Below, in pieces: positions 16,689 to 26,459 of a stretch of 64,000 bases of DNA. Made by a program: the position numbers and the translations under genes. Positions within the stretch are counted from its first letter, which is position 1. Every line of letters begins with the position of its first letter. Under the pieces are notes generated by a model. That model was not told the DNA's origin, searched no databases, and saw only the letters and a program-made list of their open reading frames with translations. The DNA comes from CAXSEF01 sp964236695 (GTDB taxonomy: Bacteria > Pseudomonadota > Alphaproteobacteria > Acetobacterales > Acetobacteraceae). The stretch is from positions 1-64,000 of the forward strand of contig CAXSFU010000010.1 in NCBI GenBank assembly GCA_964236695.1, given 5' to 3'.

Positions 16689-18614
16689 TCAGGGCCCCGG
16701 CGCCTGCCGCGCTGCGGCCTCGCGCGATGTCGTGCCGGGAACATCGCTTCCCGCGCCCGACCGGTCCCGCCGCCTGCGGCGCAACCCGGCGACGGCGGCG
16801 GCCAGGAGCAGCAGCACCGGTACCGCGACCACGTCCGCCGCCTCCACCAGGGCCTGCGCGCATTGCACCGCCCCCTGCTGCCGCCGCCACGCGATACCCA
16901 CCCTCGCGCGCAGCCGCGCCAGCGCCTCGACCGCCCCGGGCTGCTGCGCCTCGTCCGCTGTGGCGGGCAGCGACGCGCGCGCCTCCTGTTCGACCTGCTG
17001 GAACCGCGCCTGCGCGGTGGCGGCGACCCGGTCCATCACTGACAACGGCCTGGCCTGCTCGCGTCCCGGCATCAGCAGCGGCGACGCGGCATCGCCCAGC
17101 GTGGCCAGCAGGTCGACCACCAGCGCCATGTTGTCGTTGAACGCCACCGCGTCCGGCTGGCCGAGGAACGACCGCTCCTCGACGGAGAACCGGTCGTCGA
17201 GCAGGTCGCTGTCGGCCAGCACAGCGAGCCGCGCCGGCCGCAGCGTCGACGCCAGCCGCGGCAGCGAGTCGTCAGCGCCGGGCGGCGGCGCGGCATAGGC
17301 GGAGCGCAGCATCCCCTCCACCCTGGCGCCGAGCACGCGCGGCCCGCCCTGCGGCCGGAACGCCGCCAGGATCGCCGCCGCGTCCGGGTCGCCGCGCACG
17401 ATCGAGACCGGCAGCAGCGCCGAGGCCGGGCCGCTGCCCAGGAACGGCGCGAAGCCGGCCGTCGCCCCGGCCAGCGGCACCAGCGCCCCGGGGCTCGCCA
17501 AGCTCACCAGCCCGAGCCCCGCCGTCGCCGGGTCGGTGCGCGACAGCCCGCCCACTGCCCCGCCCGGTCCGGCCGCCACGTTGAACCATGCCACGTAGCC
17601 GACGGAGGCCTGCGCGGCGCCCGGTGCCGCGCGCACCTGCCAGGCGCCGTCGCGGTCGCCCACCACCTCGCCCGGATCGAAGCCGACCCCCCAGGCCGCG
17701 AGCAGCGGCGACAGGTCGCTCGCGGTGTCGGTGTCCGCCCGCCCGTCCGGGCCGGGCCGCGCCGCCTGGAACTCGCTTTGCGGGTCGACCAGGGCGAGCA
17801 GGCGGCCGCCGCGCATCACGAACTGGTCGATCGCGTACAGCGTGGCCGGCGAAAGGTGCTGCGCCTGCGCCACCAGCAGCACCCCGACCTGGGGATCGAT
17901 CCGGGTCGCGTCGGTCGCCACGAACCGCAGCTCGAACGCGTCCTGCAGGGCGGACAGCACCGCGAACGGCCGGTCCGGCCCGAGCCGGTGCAGCGGGTCG
18001 GCCGCGCCCCGCAGCGGCAGCGAGGACATCACCCCCACCACCTGGCGCGGCGCCCCGGACACGCGCTCGATCAGCCGGGCGACGTCGTACTCCATCAGCC
18101 CCGCGCGGCTGTCGCGGAAGAACGCGATCCGCCCGGCCGCCCCGTCAGGCCCGTTCGCCGCCAGCCCGAGGAACGCCTGCTCCGAGTCCGCGCCCACCGG
18201 GATCGGCTCCAGCCCGAGCCCGAGCGCCAGCGCCTCGTCGTCGCCGAACGGTGCGGGCGCGCGTCGCTCGACCGTCAGCAGGCCATGCGACAGCGCGACG
18301 TCGCGGCGCAGCACCGCGTCGAGCCGCGCCGCCTCGGCCGCATACGCCGGCACCAGCCGCCCCAGCCGCGGCGAGCGGAACAGTTGCAGCGTCACCGGCC
18401 GCGTCAGCCCCGCGAGCAGGGCGCGCGTGCCGGGCGGCGTGGTGTGGCGCGCCTCGGCGGTGAGGTCGAGCGCCGCGTCCGGCCACGCCCGCCCGATCCA
18501 GAGATTGCCGCCCGCCAGCCCGGCCAGCGCCAGCAGCGCCAGCACCGTCGGCCCCGGGCGCGACCCCTGCCGCCAGCGTCCCCTCGCGCCCCCGGGCCGG
18601 ACCGCGCGGCTCAC
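16689..18614 (-). CDS. GldG-family ABC transporter auxiliary/substrate-binding-like protein
   Basis: A 641-residue membrane protein of the GldG family (DUF7088 / ABC_transp_aux). It has an N-terminal TM (VLALLALAGLAGGNLWIG), a large periplasmic region including VVGVMSSLPLRG and the GGRLLALVDP segment, a long helical stretch (about residues 540-600) and a C-terminal TM (VVAVPVLLLLAAAVAGL) followed by Arg residues. It starts at GTG overlapping the stop of the permease gene (GTGA). Together with the two upstream genes it forms a GldAFG-type ABC system. In Bacteroidetes such genes affect gliding; in proteobacteria the substrate is unknown. Confidence 0.82.
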   Translation of the reverse strand: MSRAVRPGGARGRWRQGSRPGPTVLALLALAGLAGGNLWIGRAWPDAALDLTAEARHTTPPGTRALLAGLTRPVTLQLFRSPRLGRLVPAYAAEAARLDAVLRRDVALSHGLLTVERRAPAPFGDDEALALGLGLEPIPVGADSEQAFLGLAANGPDGAAGRIAFFRDSRAGLMEYDVARLIERVSGAPRQVVGVMSSLPLRGAADPLHRLGPDRPFAVLSALQDAFELRFVATDATRIDPQVGVLLVAQAQHLSPATLYAIDQFVMRGGRLLALVDPQSEFQAARPGPDGRADTDTASDLSPLLAAWGVGFDPGEVVGDRDGAWQVRAAPGAAQASVGYVAWFNVAAGPGGAVGGLSRTDPATAGLGLVSLASPGALVPLAGATAGFAPFLGSGPASALLPVSIVRGDPDAAAILAAFRPQGGPRVLGARVEGMLRSAYAAPPPGADDSLPRLASTLRPARLAVLADSDLLDDRFSVEERSFLGQPDAVAFNDNMALVVDLLATLGDAASPLLMPGREQARPLSVMDRVAATAQARFQQVEQEARASLPATADEAQQPGAVEALARLRARVGIAWRRQQGAVQCAQALVEAADVVAVPVLLLLAAAVAGLRRRRRDRSGAGSDVPGTTSREAAARQAPGP

Positions 18615-19342
18615 AACCCGGGCCGCCAGCGCAGCGCCAGCCCCGCCACCAGCAGGCAGCCGGCGGCGACGCTGCCCAGCATCGCGACGTCGTCCAGCCG
18701 CATCAGCCCGTCCGCGAGCCGGTCGAAGCGGTCGAGCAGGCTGAGCGCCCCCGCCAGCCGCGACAGCGCCGGCAGCGGCGCCAGCGCCTCCGCCGCCATC
18801 GGCGTGGCGCAGCCCAGCAGCACGCCGCCCGTGCACAGCGCCCCCAGGAACGCCCCCGCCTGGCTGCGCCCCGCCAGCGCCGACGCCGCCTCGCCGATCG
18901 CCACCAGCGCCGCCGCCAGCAGCGCCGCGCCCGCGAAGCCGCAGGCGATCGCGCCGTTGTCCGGCCGCCCGAGCAGGTTCACCGTCGCCACGAACGGCGC
19001 GCACAGCGCCAGCGCCAGCCCGCAGAACCCCCACGCCGCCAGGAATTTTCCAAGTACCGCCTGCTCCGGCTCCACCGGCAGCGCCATCAGCAGCTCGATC
19101 GTGCCGGCGCCGCGCTCCCCTGCCCACAGCCGCATGGTCATTGCCGCGGTAAACGGCAGCAGCACCCACGGCAGCGGCGCGAAGAACGCCGCGAGGTCCG
19201 CCTGGTCGCGCGCGAAGAAGCCGCCGAGCGTGAATGCCAGCGTGCCCTGCGCCGCCAGGAACGCTCCCAGCGCCCACGCCCCGAGCGGCGTCGCGAACAG
19301 CGCCGCGAACTCGCGCCGCGCCACCAGCAGCACCGGCCTCAT
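18611..19342 (-). CDS. ABC-2 type permease (GldF-like)
   Basis: A 243-residue integral membrane protein with about six hydrophobic segments, beginning with VARREFAALFATPLGAWALG, the typical ABC-2 permease opening. Family segments include AMTMRLWAGERGAGTIELLMALPVEPEQAVLGKFLA, where the ERGAGTIELL elbow helix is diagnostic. It is the membrane partner of the ATPase encoded 13 bases upstream, and its stop overlaps the GldG-like gene. The direction of transport is probably outward, as for other ABC-2 systems. Confidence 0.85.
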   Translation of the reverse strand: MRPVLLVARREFAALFATPLGAWALGAFLAAQGTLAFTLGGFFARDQADLAAFFAPLPWVLLPFTAAMTMRLWAGERGAGTIELLMALPVEPEQAVLGKFLAAWGFCGLALALCAPFVATVNLLGRPDNGAIACGFAGAALLAAALVAIGEAASALAGRSQAGAFLGALCTGGVLLGCATPMAAEALAPLPALSRLAGALSLLDRFDRLADGLMRLDDVAMLGSVAAGCLLVAGLALRWRPGL

Positions 19343-19355
19343 CGCAGCACCGGTC

Positions 19356-20102
19356 TCATGCGGCGGCCCGCGGGTGCGTCCCGGCGCCGTCCCCCGCGCC
19401 GCACAGCGCGAGCACCGCCGCCTCCAGCCCGCCAGGGTGCGCCTGCGCCAGCGCCCGCGGCGTGTCGTCGGCGACCAGCCGCCCGCCGTCGAGCACCAGG
19501 ACGCGGGTGCACGCCGCCTCGACCTCGTCGAGCAGGTGGGTGCTGAGCAGGATCGCACGCCCCGGCGACAACGCCGCCAGCAGGGTGCGCAGGCCCTGGC
19601 GCTGCACCGGGTCCAGCCCGTCCTGCGGCTCGTCGAGCACCAGCAGCGCCGGGTCGTGCAGGGTCGCCGCCGCCAGCCCGACCCGCCGCCTGAGCCCTTT
19701 CGACAGCGTGCCCACCCTGCGACCCGCCACCGCCGCGAGGTCGGCGCGCGCCACAGCCCGCCCGACGCGCTCGGCCGCCGCGGCGCCGCGGAACCCGTGC
19801 ATCCCAGCCACGAAACGCAGCAGTGCCGCGACCTCCATCTCCGCGTAGCAGGGCGCGCCCTCCGCCAGGGTGCCCAGCGCCCGCCGCGCCCTGGCTTGCC
19901 GCACGTCCCGCCCGCACAGCAGCGCAACGCCCCCGGTCGGCGGCAGCACGCCCGCGATCATGCGCAGCACCGTGGTCTTGCCGGCGCCGTTGCGGCCGAC
20001 GAAGCCGACCACCTCGCCGGCGCCGATCGCAAGGTCGAGCGGGTGCACCACCACGCGCGCGCCGAAGCGCCGGGACAGGCCGAGGGTCTGCAGGATCGGC
20101 AT
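19356..20102 (-). CDS. ABC transporter ATP-binding protein (GldA-like)
   Basis: A 248-residue ABC ATPase. It has Walker A GRNGAGKTT (about residues 37-45), signature LSKGLRRRVGLA, Walker B ALLVLDEPQDGLDP and the switch His in LLSTHLLDE. The signature has LSKG in place of LSGG, which is usual for ABC-2 exporters. It is first in the three-gene operon with the permease and GldG-like genes. A long-form GC-rich repeat lies directly upstream (20126-20303), so the promoter is likely inside or beside that repeat. Confidence 0.92.
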   Translation of the reverse strand: MPILQTLGLSRRFGARVVVHPLDLAIGAGEVVGFVGRNGAGKTTVLRMIAGVLPPTGGVALLCGRDVRQARARRALGTLAEGAPCYAEMEVAALLRFVAGMHGFRGAAAAERVGRAVARADLAAVAGRRVGTLSKGLRRRVGLAAATLHDPALLVLDEPQDGLDPVQRQGLRTLLAALSPGRAILLSTHLLDEVEAACTRVLVLDGGRLVADDTPRALAQAHPGGLEAAVLALCGAGDGAGTHPRAAA

Positions 20103-20125
20103 GGCGCCGGTTGTGCCGCGGCGAA

Positions 20126-20303
20126 GGAAGCAAGGCCAGGGGCTCTGCCCCTGGACCCCGCCAAAGGCGAGCCTTTGGAATCCACTCCTTAAGGAAGGCC
20201 GGGTCCAGGGGCGGCTCCCTTCGGTGGCCTTTCCGACGATCCAGGCGGATTGTCGGAACCTTTGGCCACCTACGCCTGGCGGGTTTGGGCAGAGCCCAAT
20301 CTT
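20126..20303. repeat. GC-rich modular palindromic repeat, long form
   Basis: Between the ABC ATPase start and the recG stop. The left hairpin CCAGGGGC / GCCCCTGG and CCAAAGGC / GCCTTTGG arms are followed by a CTTAAG centre, then the inner module with arms TTCCGACGATCC / GGATTGTCGGAA (20237-20264, one G-T pair) inside GGTGGCC / GGCCACC. The right end pairs GGGC / GCCC with the loop AGA. Orientation is inverted relative to 8048-8230. Confidence 0.85.
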
Positions 20304-20305
20304 CC

Positions 20306-22375
20306 CTACCCTGCGTGCAGAGTCCGCAGCGCCGCCCCGCGCTCGAACAGCCGCAGCAGCACCCGCACCGCCCGCCCCCGCGCGCTCTCAAGCTTCGGGT
20401 CCCGCTCCAGCAGCGCCGCCGCGTCGCGCGAGGCCATGTGCAGCAGCCCCTCGTCCACTGGGTCGGACAGCCGGAACCCCGCGTCCCCTGACTGCCGCCG
20501 CCCCAGCAGGTCGCCGCCGCCGCGGATGCGGAAGTCCTCGTCGGCAATGGCAAAGCCGTCCTCGGTGTCGCGCAGCAGGCTGAGCCGACGGCGCATGCTT
20601 TCCGTCAGCCCGTCCTCGTGCATCAGCAGGCAGAACGACGCCGCCGTGCCGCGCCCGACCCGGCCGCGCAGCTGGTGCAGCTGGGCGAGCCCGAAGCGCT
20701 CGGCGTGCTCGATCACCATGACGCTGGCTTCCGGCACGTCGACGCCCACCTCGATCACCGTGGTCGCGACCAGCAGGCGCGTGCGCCCGGCGGCGAAGTC
20801 GGCCAGCGCCGCGTCGCGCACCGGCTGGTCCTGCTGCCCGTGCGCGAGGCCGACCAGGGGCCCGAACCGCTCGCGCATCACCGCGAACCGCTCCTCGGCG
20901 GCGGCCAGGTCGGACACCTCGCTCTCGTGCACCATCGGGCACACCCAGTATGCCCGCTCGCCCCGCTCCAGCGCCCGCGCCAGCCCGTCGACCACCCCCG
21001 CCATCGTGGACTTCGAGTGCAGCGTGGTGCGGATCGGCTGCCGCCCCGCCGGCTTGCCCGCCAGCCGCGAGACCTGCATCTCCCCCCACTGCGTGACCAG
21101 CAGCGTGCGCGGGATCGGCGTCGCCGTCATCACCAGCACGTCCGAGCGCTCCCCCTTGGCGCCGAGCTGCAGCCGCTGCTCCACCCCGAAGCGGTGCTGC
21201 TCGTCGATCACCGCGAGCCCGAGGTCACGGTATGCCACTCCGTCCTGGAACAGGGCATGCGTGCCCACCACCATGCCCAGCCGCCCCGCCTGAAGCGACA
21301 GCAGCACGTTGCGTCGCGCCACCCCCTTCACCGAGCCGGTGAGCAGCCCGACCGGCACCGGCGACAGCTTCGTCAGCGTGCGGTGGTGCTGGCGCGCCAG
21401 CACGTCGGTCGGCGCCATCATCGCCGCCTGCGCCCCGGCCTCCACCGCGCGCAGCATCGCCAGCAGCGCCACCAGCGTCTTGCCCGAGCCCACGTCGCCC
21501 TGCAGCAGCCGCAGCATCCGCCGCGGCGCCGCGAGGTCCGCGTCGATCTCGGCCAGCGCCGCGACCTGCGACTCCGTGGGCGCGTGCCCGAACCGCTCCA
21601 GCGCCCTGGCCCGCAGCGACCCGTCGCCGAGCAGCGCGCGGCCGGGACGGTGGCGGTTGCGGTTGCGCACCCAGGCCATCGCGACCTGGTGCGCCAGCAG
21701 CTCGTCGTAGGCGAGCCGACGGCGCGGCGCCGGCCCGGGGATCTCCGACGGCGCGTGCAGCGCGCGAAGCGACTCGGCGAACCCCGGCCACCCTTCGCGC
21801 CGCATCAGCGCCGGATCGTGCCACTCCGCCATCTCCGGCAGCAGCGCCAGCGCCTGGCGCAGCGCCGGGCGCAGGTGCCCGCCGAACAGCCCCGCCGTCA
21901 GCGGCCACACCGCCTCCACCGACGGCATCCGCTCCGGGTGCGAGGCCGGCACCACCTGGTCCGGGTTGGCCATGGTCAGCCGCCCGCCGAACAGCTCCAC
22001 CCGCCCGGACACCAGCACCTGCGCGCCCGGCGGCATCTGCTTCAGCCGCGCCTGGCTGAACAGCGCCAGCTCCGCCGTACCTGTGTCGTCGCGCACCGTC
22101 ACCCGCCATGGCTGGCGCGCGGTCGCCGGCGCCACATGGCGCACCACCTCGACGGCCAGCGTCGCGATCTCGCCGGCGCGGGCGTCGCGCAGGCTCGGCC
22201 GGTGGCGGCGGTCGATGAAGCTTTCCGGCAGGTGGAACAGCAGGTCGAGCACCCGCGGCCCGGCCGCCCTGGCCATCAGCGCGGCCACCGCCTCGCCCAC
22301 GCCGCGCAGCGCAGTGACCGGCTGCAGCAGCGGCGCGAGGTCTGGCTCGGGGCCTGCGGGCTGGGGGGACGACAC
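20306..22375 (-). CDS. recG: ATP-dependent DNA helicase RecG
   Basis: A 689-residue superfamily 2 helicase that reverses stalled forks and migrates Holliday junctions. The N-terminal wedge/OB region includes LLFHLPESFIDRR and VTVRDDTGTAELALF. The motor shows Walker A GDVGSGKT, the DExH box VIDEQHRFG, TATPIPRT, VATTVIEVGVDVPEA and motif VI QLRGRVGRG. A GTG at 22375 gives a length equal to other RecG proteins and an N-terminus that starts the wedge domain soon after. An in-frame ATG at 22438 would overlap the divergent sdhE start. The intergenic space to sdhE is then 61 bases and must hold both promoters. Confidence 0.95.
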   Translation of the reverse strand: MSSPQPAGPEPDLAPLLQPVTALRGVGEAVAALMARAAGPRVLDLLFHLPESFIDRRHRPSLRDARAGEIATLAVEVVRHVAPATARQPWRVTVRDDTGTAELALFSQARLKQMPPGAQVLVSGRVELFGGRLTMANPDQVVPASHPERMPSVEAVWPLTAGLFGGHLRPALRQALALLPEMAEWHDPALMRREGWPGFAESLRALHAPSEIPGPAPRRRLAYDELLAHQVAMAWVRNRNRHRPGRALLGDGSLRARALERFGHAPTESQVAALAEIDADLAAPRRMLRLLQGDVGSGKTLVALLAMLRAVEAGAQAAMMAPTDVLARQHHRTLTKLSPVPVGLLTGSVKGVARRNVLLSLQAGRLGMVVGTHALFQDGVAYRDLGLAVIDEQHRFGVEQRLQLGAKGERSDVLVMTATPIPRTLLVTQWGEMQVSRLAGKPAGRQPIRTTLHSKSTMAGVVDGLARALERGERAYWVCPMVHESEVSDLAAAEERFAVMRERFGPLVGLAHGQQDQPVRDAALADFAAGRTRLLVATTVIEVGVDVPEASVMVIEHAERFGLAQLHQLRGRVGRGTAASFCLLMHEDGLTESMRRRLSLLRDTEDGFAIADEDFRIRGGGDLLGRRQSGDAGFRLSDPVDEGLLHMASRDAAALLERDPKLESARGRAVRVLLRLFERGAALRTLHAG

Positions 22376-22436
22376 GGCGCGGTGATAGGACAGCCGCGCG
22401 CTGGACTCAAAACCCCGCGACACGATATGGCCGTCC

Positions 22437-22694
22437 ATGGCCCCCACCGACCCGCGACGCCGCCGCCTGCTGTTCCGCTCCACCCACCGCGGCACCCACG
22501 AGACCGACCTGCTGATCGGCGGCTACGTGTCCCCCCGGATCGAGAGCTTCACCGAGGCGGAGCTGGACGCGCTGGAGGAGGTCATGGAGCTGCCCGACGT
22601 GGACCTCGCCGACTGGCTGTGCGGGCGCCGCCCGATCCCGGACGCGGTCGCGAGCCCGATGCTGCTGGCGATCCGCGCGGCGGCCCTTGGGTGA
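22437..22694 (+). CDS. sdhE: FAD assembly factor SdhE (succinate dehydrogenase assembly factor 2 family)
   Basis: An 85-residue DUF339/Sdh5 protein that helps attach FAD covalently to the succinate dehydrogenase flavoprotein. The family signature RRRLLFRSTHRGTHETDLLIGGYV is present, including the essential RGxxE (RGTHE), as is the C-terminal LADWLCGRRP. Size and motif match bacterial SdhE. It is divergent from recG, an arrangement common in alphaproteobacteria. The start ATG has no clear Shine-Dalgarno. Confidence 0.93.
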   Translation: MAPTDPRRRRLLFRSTHRGTHETDLLIGGYVSPRIESFTEAELDALEEVMELPDVDLADWLCGRRPIPDAVASPMLLAIRAAALG

Positions 22695-22696
22695 GA

Positions 22697-22951
22697 AAAG
22701 CAAGGCTGGGCTCTGCCCAGACCCGCCAAAGGCCAGGGGCCTTTGGAAACCCCTCCGACAGCAAGGTCCCTTTTCCGGGCGAAGCCCATCGACCCCATTC
22801 TGCCGGTCACTCCGCCCTCGCCGCCATGACTCCATGAATGCCGGTCCAGGGGCGGCTCCCTCCGGTGGCCTTTCCAACGATCCAGGCGGATCGTCGCAAC
22901 CTTTGGCCACCTACGCCTGGCGGGTCTGGGCAGAGCCCGGCCTTGCTTCCT
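22697..22951. repeat. GC-rich modular palindromic repeat, long form with an internal extra segment
   Basis: The left half (CAAGGCTGGGCTCTGCCCAG, CCAAAGGCC..GGCCTTTGG) and right half (module arms TTCCAACGATCC / GGATCGTCGCAA, then GGGCAGAGCCC) are separated by about 85 bases (22760-22845) that do not match other copies. The module has two mismatched pairs, so this copy looks decayed. It lies between sdhE and mfd. Confidence 0.75.
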
Positions 22952-22979
22952 CCCCCGCACACCCCACGGACCCGACACG

Positions 22980-25900
22980 ATGACCGCGACGATCTACGGC
23001 GTCCCCGAGGGCTTCGACGCCCTCCTCCTGGCCCGCCGCCGCGCCGAGCACACCGGCGGCCTGCTGCACGTGGCGCGCGACGACACGCGCATGGCCAAGC
23101 TCGCCGACACGCTGGCGTTCGTGGCGCCCGACGTGGAGGTGCTGCGCTTCCCGGCCTGGGACTGCCTGCCGTACGACCGCGTCTCGCCCAACGCCGCGAT
23201 CGTCTCCGAGCGCATCGCGACCCTGGCCCGCCTGACGGAGGCGCAAACCGCGCCGCGCATCGTGCTGACCACGGTGAACGCCCTGGTGCAGCGGGTGCCG
23301 CCGCAGATGGTGTTCGCCGGCGCGGCACTCGACATCGCGCAGGGCTCGCTGGTCGAGATCGGCGCGCTGACGCTGTTCCTGGAGGCCAACGGCTACGGCC
23401 GCGCCGACACGGTGATGGAGCCGGGCGAGTACGCGGTGCGCGGCGGCATCGTCGACCTGTTCCCCGCCGGCGAGGCGGAGCCGATCCGCCTCGACCTGTT
23501 CGGCGACACGGTGGAAAGCCTGCGCCGCTTCGACCCCACCACGCAGCGCTCCACCGGCGCCGCCACCGCCCTGGTGCTGCGCCCCGTCTCCGAGGTCCCG
23601 CTCGACCGCGAAGGCATTGCCCGCTTCCGCACCGCTTGGCGCGAGATTTTCGGCCAGGCGACCACGGAGGACCCGATCTACCAGTCGATCTCGCAGGGCC
23701 GCCGCCACCCGGGCATGGAGCACTGGGTACCGCTGTTCCACGACGCGATGGAGACGCTGCTCGACTACCTGCCAAGCCCCGCCGTGACGCTGGACCACCA
23801 GGCCGACGAGGTGCTCGACCGCCGCCTGGAGATGATCGCCGACCACTACGACGCGCGCCGCACCGTGACCCGCGAGGGCGAGGTCCCCTACCGCCCGCTT
23901 TCGCCCGAGCGCCTGTACCTCGACCGCGCGCAGTGGGACGCGATGCTGGCGCACGGCCCGCTGCTGGAGTTCAGCCCGTTCGGCAGGCCCGACGGCGCCG
24001 CCGGCATCGACGCCGGCGGCCGCCCCGGCCCGGTGTTCGCCCAGGCCGCCATGGGCCCGCAGGGCGCGTCCGGCGGCTCCGGCGGCGGCACCGCCGGCGT
24101 GGACAGCGTGTTCCGCCAGCTCGGCGCGCTGCAGGCGGGCAACGAGGCCAAGGGCCGCCGGACCCTGGTCGCCGCCTGGAGCCGCGGCTCGCGCGAGCGC
24201 ATCGCCGCCCTGCTGCGCGAGAACGGCGTGCGCGCCCAGGCCGCCGAGGGCTGGGCGGAGGCGCAGCGTGTGCCCGCCGGCACCGTGGGCCTGGTGACGC
24301 TGCCGCTGGACCGCGGCTTCGTCGCCGACGGCGTGGCCGTGGTCGGCGAGCAGGACCTGCTCGGCGAGCGCATCAGCCGCCCCGCGAAGCGCCGCAAGCG
24401 CGCCGACCAGTTCATCGCCGAGGCCACCGAGATCGCCGAGGGCGACCTGATCGTCCACCAGGAGTACGGCATCGGCCGCTACGTCGGCCTGGAAACGCTC
24501 ACCGTCGGCACCGCGCCGCACGACTGCCTCCGCCTCGTCTACGACAACGACGAGAAGCTGTTCCTCCCCGTGGAGAACATCGAGCTGCTGAGCCGCTTCG
24601 GCTCCGAGACCCAGGGCGTGTCGCTGGACAGGCTCGGCGGCGCGGGCTGGCAGACCCGCAAGGCCAAGATGAAGCAGCGCATCCAGGACATGGCCGGCGC
24701 GCTGATCCGCACCGCCGCCGAGCGCCGGCTGCGCGAGGCCACCAGCATGACCCCGGCCGAGGGCGCCTGGGACGAGTTCTGCGCCCGCTTCCCCTTCGCA
24801 GAGACCGACGACCAGGCGCGCGCCATCGCCGACGTGCTGGAGGACATCGCCTCCGGCCGCCCGATGGACCGCCTGATCTGCGGCGACGTCGGCTTCGGCA
24901 AGACCGAGGTCGCCCTGCGCGCCGCCTTCGTCGCCGCCATGACCGGCGCCCAGGTCGCCGTCGTGGTCCCCACCACGCTGCTCGCCCGCCAGCATTTCCG
25001 GACGTTCACCGCCCGCTTCGCCGGCCTGCCCGTGAAGATCGCCCAGCTCAGCCGCATGGTCACCGCCAAGGAGGCCATCGAGGTCCGCCGCGGCGTGGCC
25101 GACGGCAGCATCGGCCTCGTCGTCGGCACCCACGCGCTCCTCGCGAAATCCATCGAGTTCGCCGAGCTGGGCATGGTGATCGTCGACGAGGAGCAGCACT
25201 TCGGCGTCACCCACAAGGAGCGGCTCAAGGCGCTCAAGGCCGACGTCCACGTCCTCACCCTGACCGCCACGCCCATCCCGCGCACGCTGCAGCTCGCGCT
25301 CACCGGCCTGCGCGAGATGAGCCTGATCGCCACCCCCCCGGTCGACCGCCTCGCCGTGCGCACCTTCATCGGCCCGTTCGACCACGTGGTCGCCCGCGAG
25401 GCGATCCAGCGCGAGCGCTTCCGCGGCGGCCAGATCTTCTGCGTCGTCCCGCGCATCGAGGACCTCGACCGCATGGCCGACCGCCTGCGCCAGATCGTCC
25501 CCGACGCCCGCATGATCCAGGCGCACGGCCGCCTCGCCCCCACCGAACTGGAGCGGGTGATGACCGAGTTCGGCGACGGCAAGTACGACATCCTGCTGTC
25601 CACCAACATCGTGGAAAGCGGCCTCGACATGCCCGCGGTGAACACGCTGATCATCCACCGCGCCGACATGTTCGGCCTCGGCGCCCTCTACCAGCTGCGC
25701 GGCCGCGTCGGCCGCGGCAAGCTGCGCGGCTACGCCTACCTGACCTGGCCGCAGTCCCACCGCCTGTCCGCCGCCGCCGCCAAGCGACTCGACGTCATGC
25801 AGACGCTCGACACGCTCGGCGCCGGCTTCACGCTCGCGAGCCACGACCTCGACATCCGCGGCGCCGGCAACCTGCTCGGCGACGAGCAGTCCGGCCACAT

Positions 25901-26456
25901 CCGCGAGGTCGGCATCGAGCTGTACCAGCAGATGCTGGAGGACGCCGTCGGCGACCTGCGCGCCGAGAAGGGCGCCCGCGCCCGCTCCGACCGCGAGTGG
26001 ACGCCCAACATCTCCCTCGGCCTGCCGGTGCTGATCCCCGACGTCTACGTGCGCGACCTCCCCGTGCGCCTCGGCCTCTACCGCCGCATCGGCGCGCTCG
26101 CCACCGACGGGGAAGGCGAGGCGATGGCCGCAGAGCTGGTCGACCGCTTCGGCCCGCTCCCCGCCGAGGTGGAGAACCTGCTGTCCGTGGTCTCGCTGAA
26201 GCGCGAATGCCGCGCCGCCGGCGTGGAGAAGCTGGAAGCCGGCCCGAAGGGCATGGTCGTGCAGTTCCGCGGCAACAGCTTCCGCAACCCCGCCGGCCTC
26301 GTCACCTGGCTCGGCACCCGCGGCAGCACCATGCGGCTGCGCCCGGACCACAAGCTGGCGGTGGTGCGCGAGATGGGGGTCGCGGAGCGGGTGAAGCTGG
26401 CGCGCGACGTGCTGGGCAACCTCAACCGGATCGCGGGGCAGGCGAGGGCGGCCTAA
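22980..26456 (+). CDS. mfd: transcription-repair coupling factor Mfd
   Basis: An 1158-residue full-length Mfd, which displaces stalled RNA polymerase and recruits UvrA. The N-terminal UvrB-like region has LRFPAWDCLPYDRVSPN. The RNA polymerase interaction domain is near residues 475-545 (HQEYGIGRYVGLETLTVG). The motor has Walker A GDVGFGKTEVAL, DEEQHFGV, TATPIPRT, STNIVESGLDMPAVN and QLRGRVGRGKLRGYAYLTW. The C-terminal autoinhibitory domain is present (DLPVRLGLYRRI). A Gly/Ser-rich insertion lies near residue 360-380. No strong ribosome site is seen, but the ATG begins the family N-terminus. Confidence 0.97.
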   Translation: MTATIYGVPEGFDALLLARRRAEHTGGLLHVARDDTRMAKLADTLAFVAPDVEVLRFPAWDCLPYDRVSPNAAIVSERIATLARLTEAQTAPRIVLTTVNALVQRVPPQMVFAGAALDIAQGSLVEIGALTLFLEANGYGRADTVMEPGEYAVRGGIVDLFPAGEAEPIRLDLFGDTVESLRRFDPTTQRSTGAATALVLRPVSEVPLDREGIARFRTAWREIFGQATTEDPIYQSISQGRRHPGMEHWVPLFHDAMETLLDYLPSPAVTLDHQADEVLDRRLEMIADHYDARRTVTREGEVPYRPLSPERLYLDRAQWDAMLAHGPLLEFSPFGRPDGAAGIDAGGRPGPVFAQAAMGPQGASGGSGGGTAGVDSVFRQLGALQAGNEAKGRRTLVAAWSRGSRERIAALLRENGVRAQAAEGWAEAQRVPAGTVGLVTLPLDRGFVADGVAVVGEQDLLGERISRPAKRRKRADQFIAEATEIAEGDLIVHQEYGIGRYVGLETLTVGTAPHDCLRLVYDNDEKLFLPVENIELLSRFGSETQGVSLDRLGGAGWQTRKAKMKQRIQDMAGALIRTAAERRLREATSMTPAEGAWDEFCARFPFAETDDQARAIADVLEDIASGRPMDRLICGDVGFGKTEVALRAAFVAAMTGAQVAVVVPTTLLARQHFRTFTARFAGLPVKIAQLSRMVTAKEAIEVRRGVADGSIGLVVGTHALLAKSIEFAELGMVIVDEEQHFGVTHKERLKALKADVHVLTLTATPIPRTLQLALTGLREMSLIATPPVDRLAVRTFIGPFDHVVAREAIQRERFRGGQIFCVVPRIEDLDRMADRLRQIVPDARMIQAHGRLAPTELERVMTEFGDGKYDILLSTNIVESGLDMPAVNTLIIHRADMFGLGALYQLRGRVGRGKLRGYAYLTWPQSHRLSAAAAKRLDVMQTLDTLGAGFTLASHDLDIRGAGNLLGDEQSGHIREVGIELYQQMLEDAVGDLRAEKGARARSDREWTPNISLGLPVLIPDVYVRDLPVRLGLYRRIGALATDGEGEAMAAELVDRFGPLPAEVENLLSVVSLKRECRAAGVEKLEAGPKGMVVQFRGNSFRNPAGLVTWLGTRGSTMRLRPDHKLAVVREMGVAERVKLARDVLGNLNRIAGQARAA

Positions 26457-26459
26457 GAC

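Noticed and set aside
22376..22438. N-terminal extension of RecG to the ATG at 22438
   Set aside because: It would overlap the start codon of divergent sdhE and leave no room for promoters. The GTG at 22375 gives the normal RecG length.
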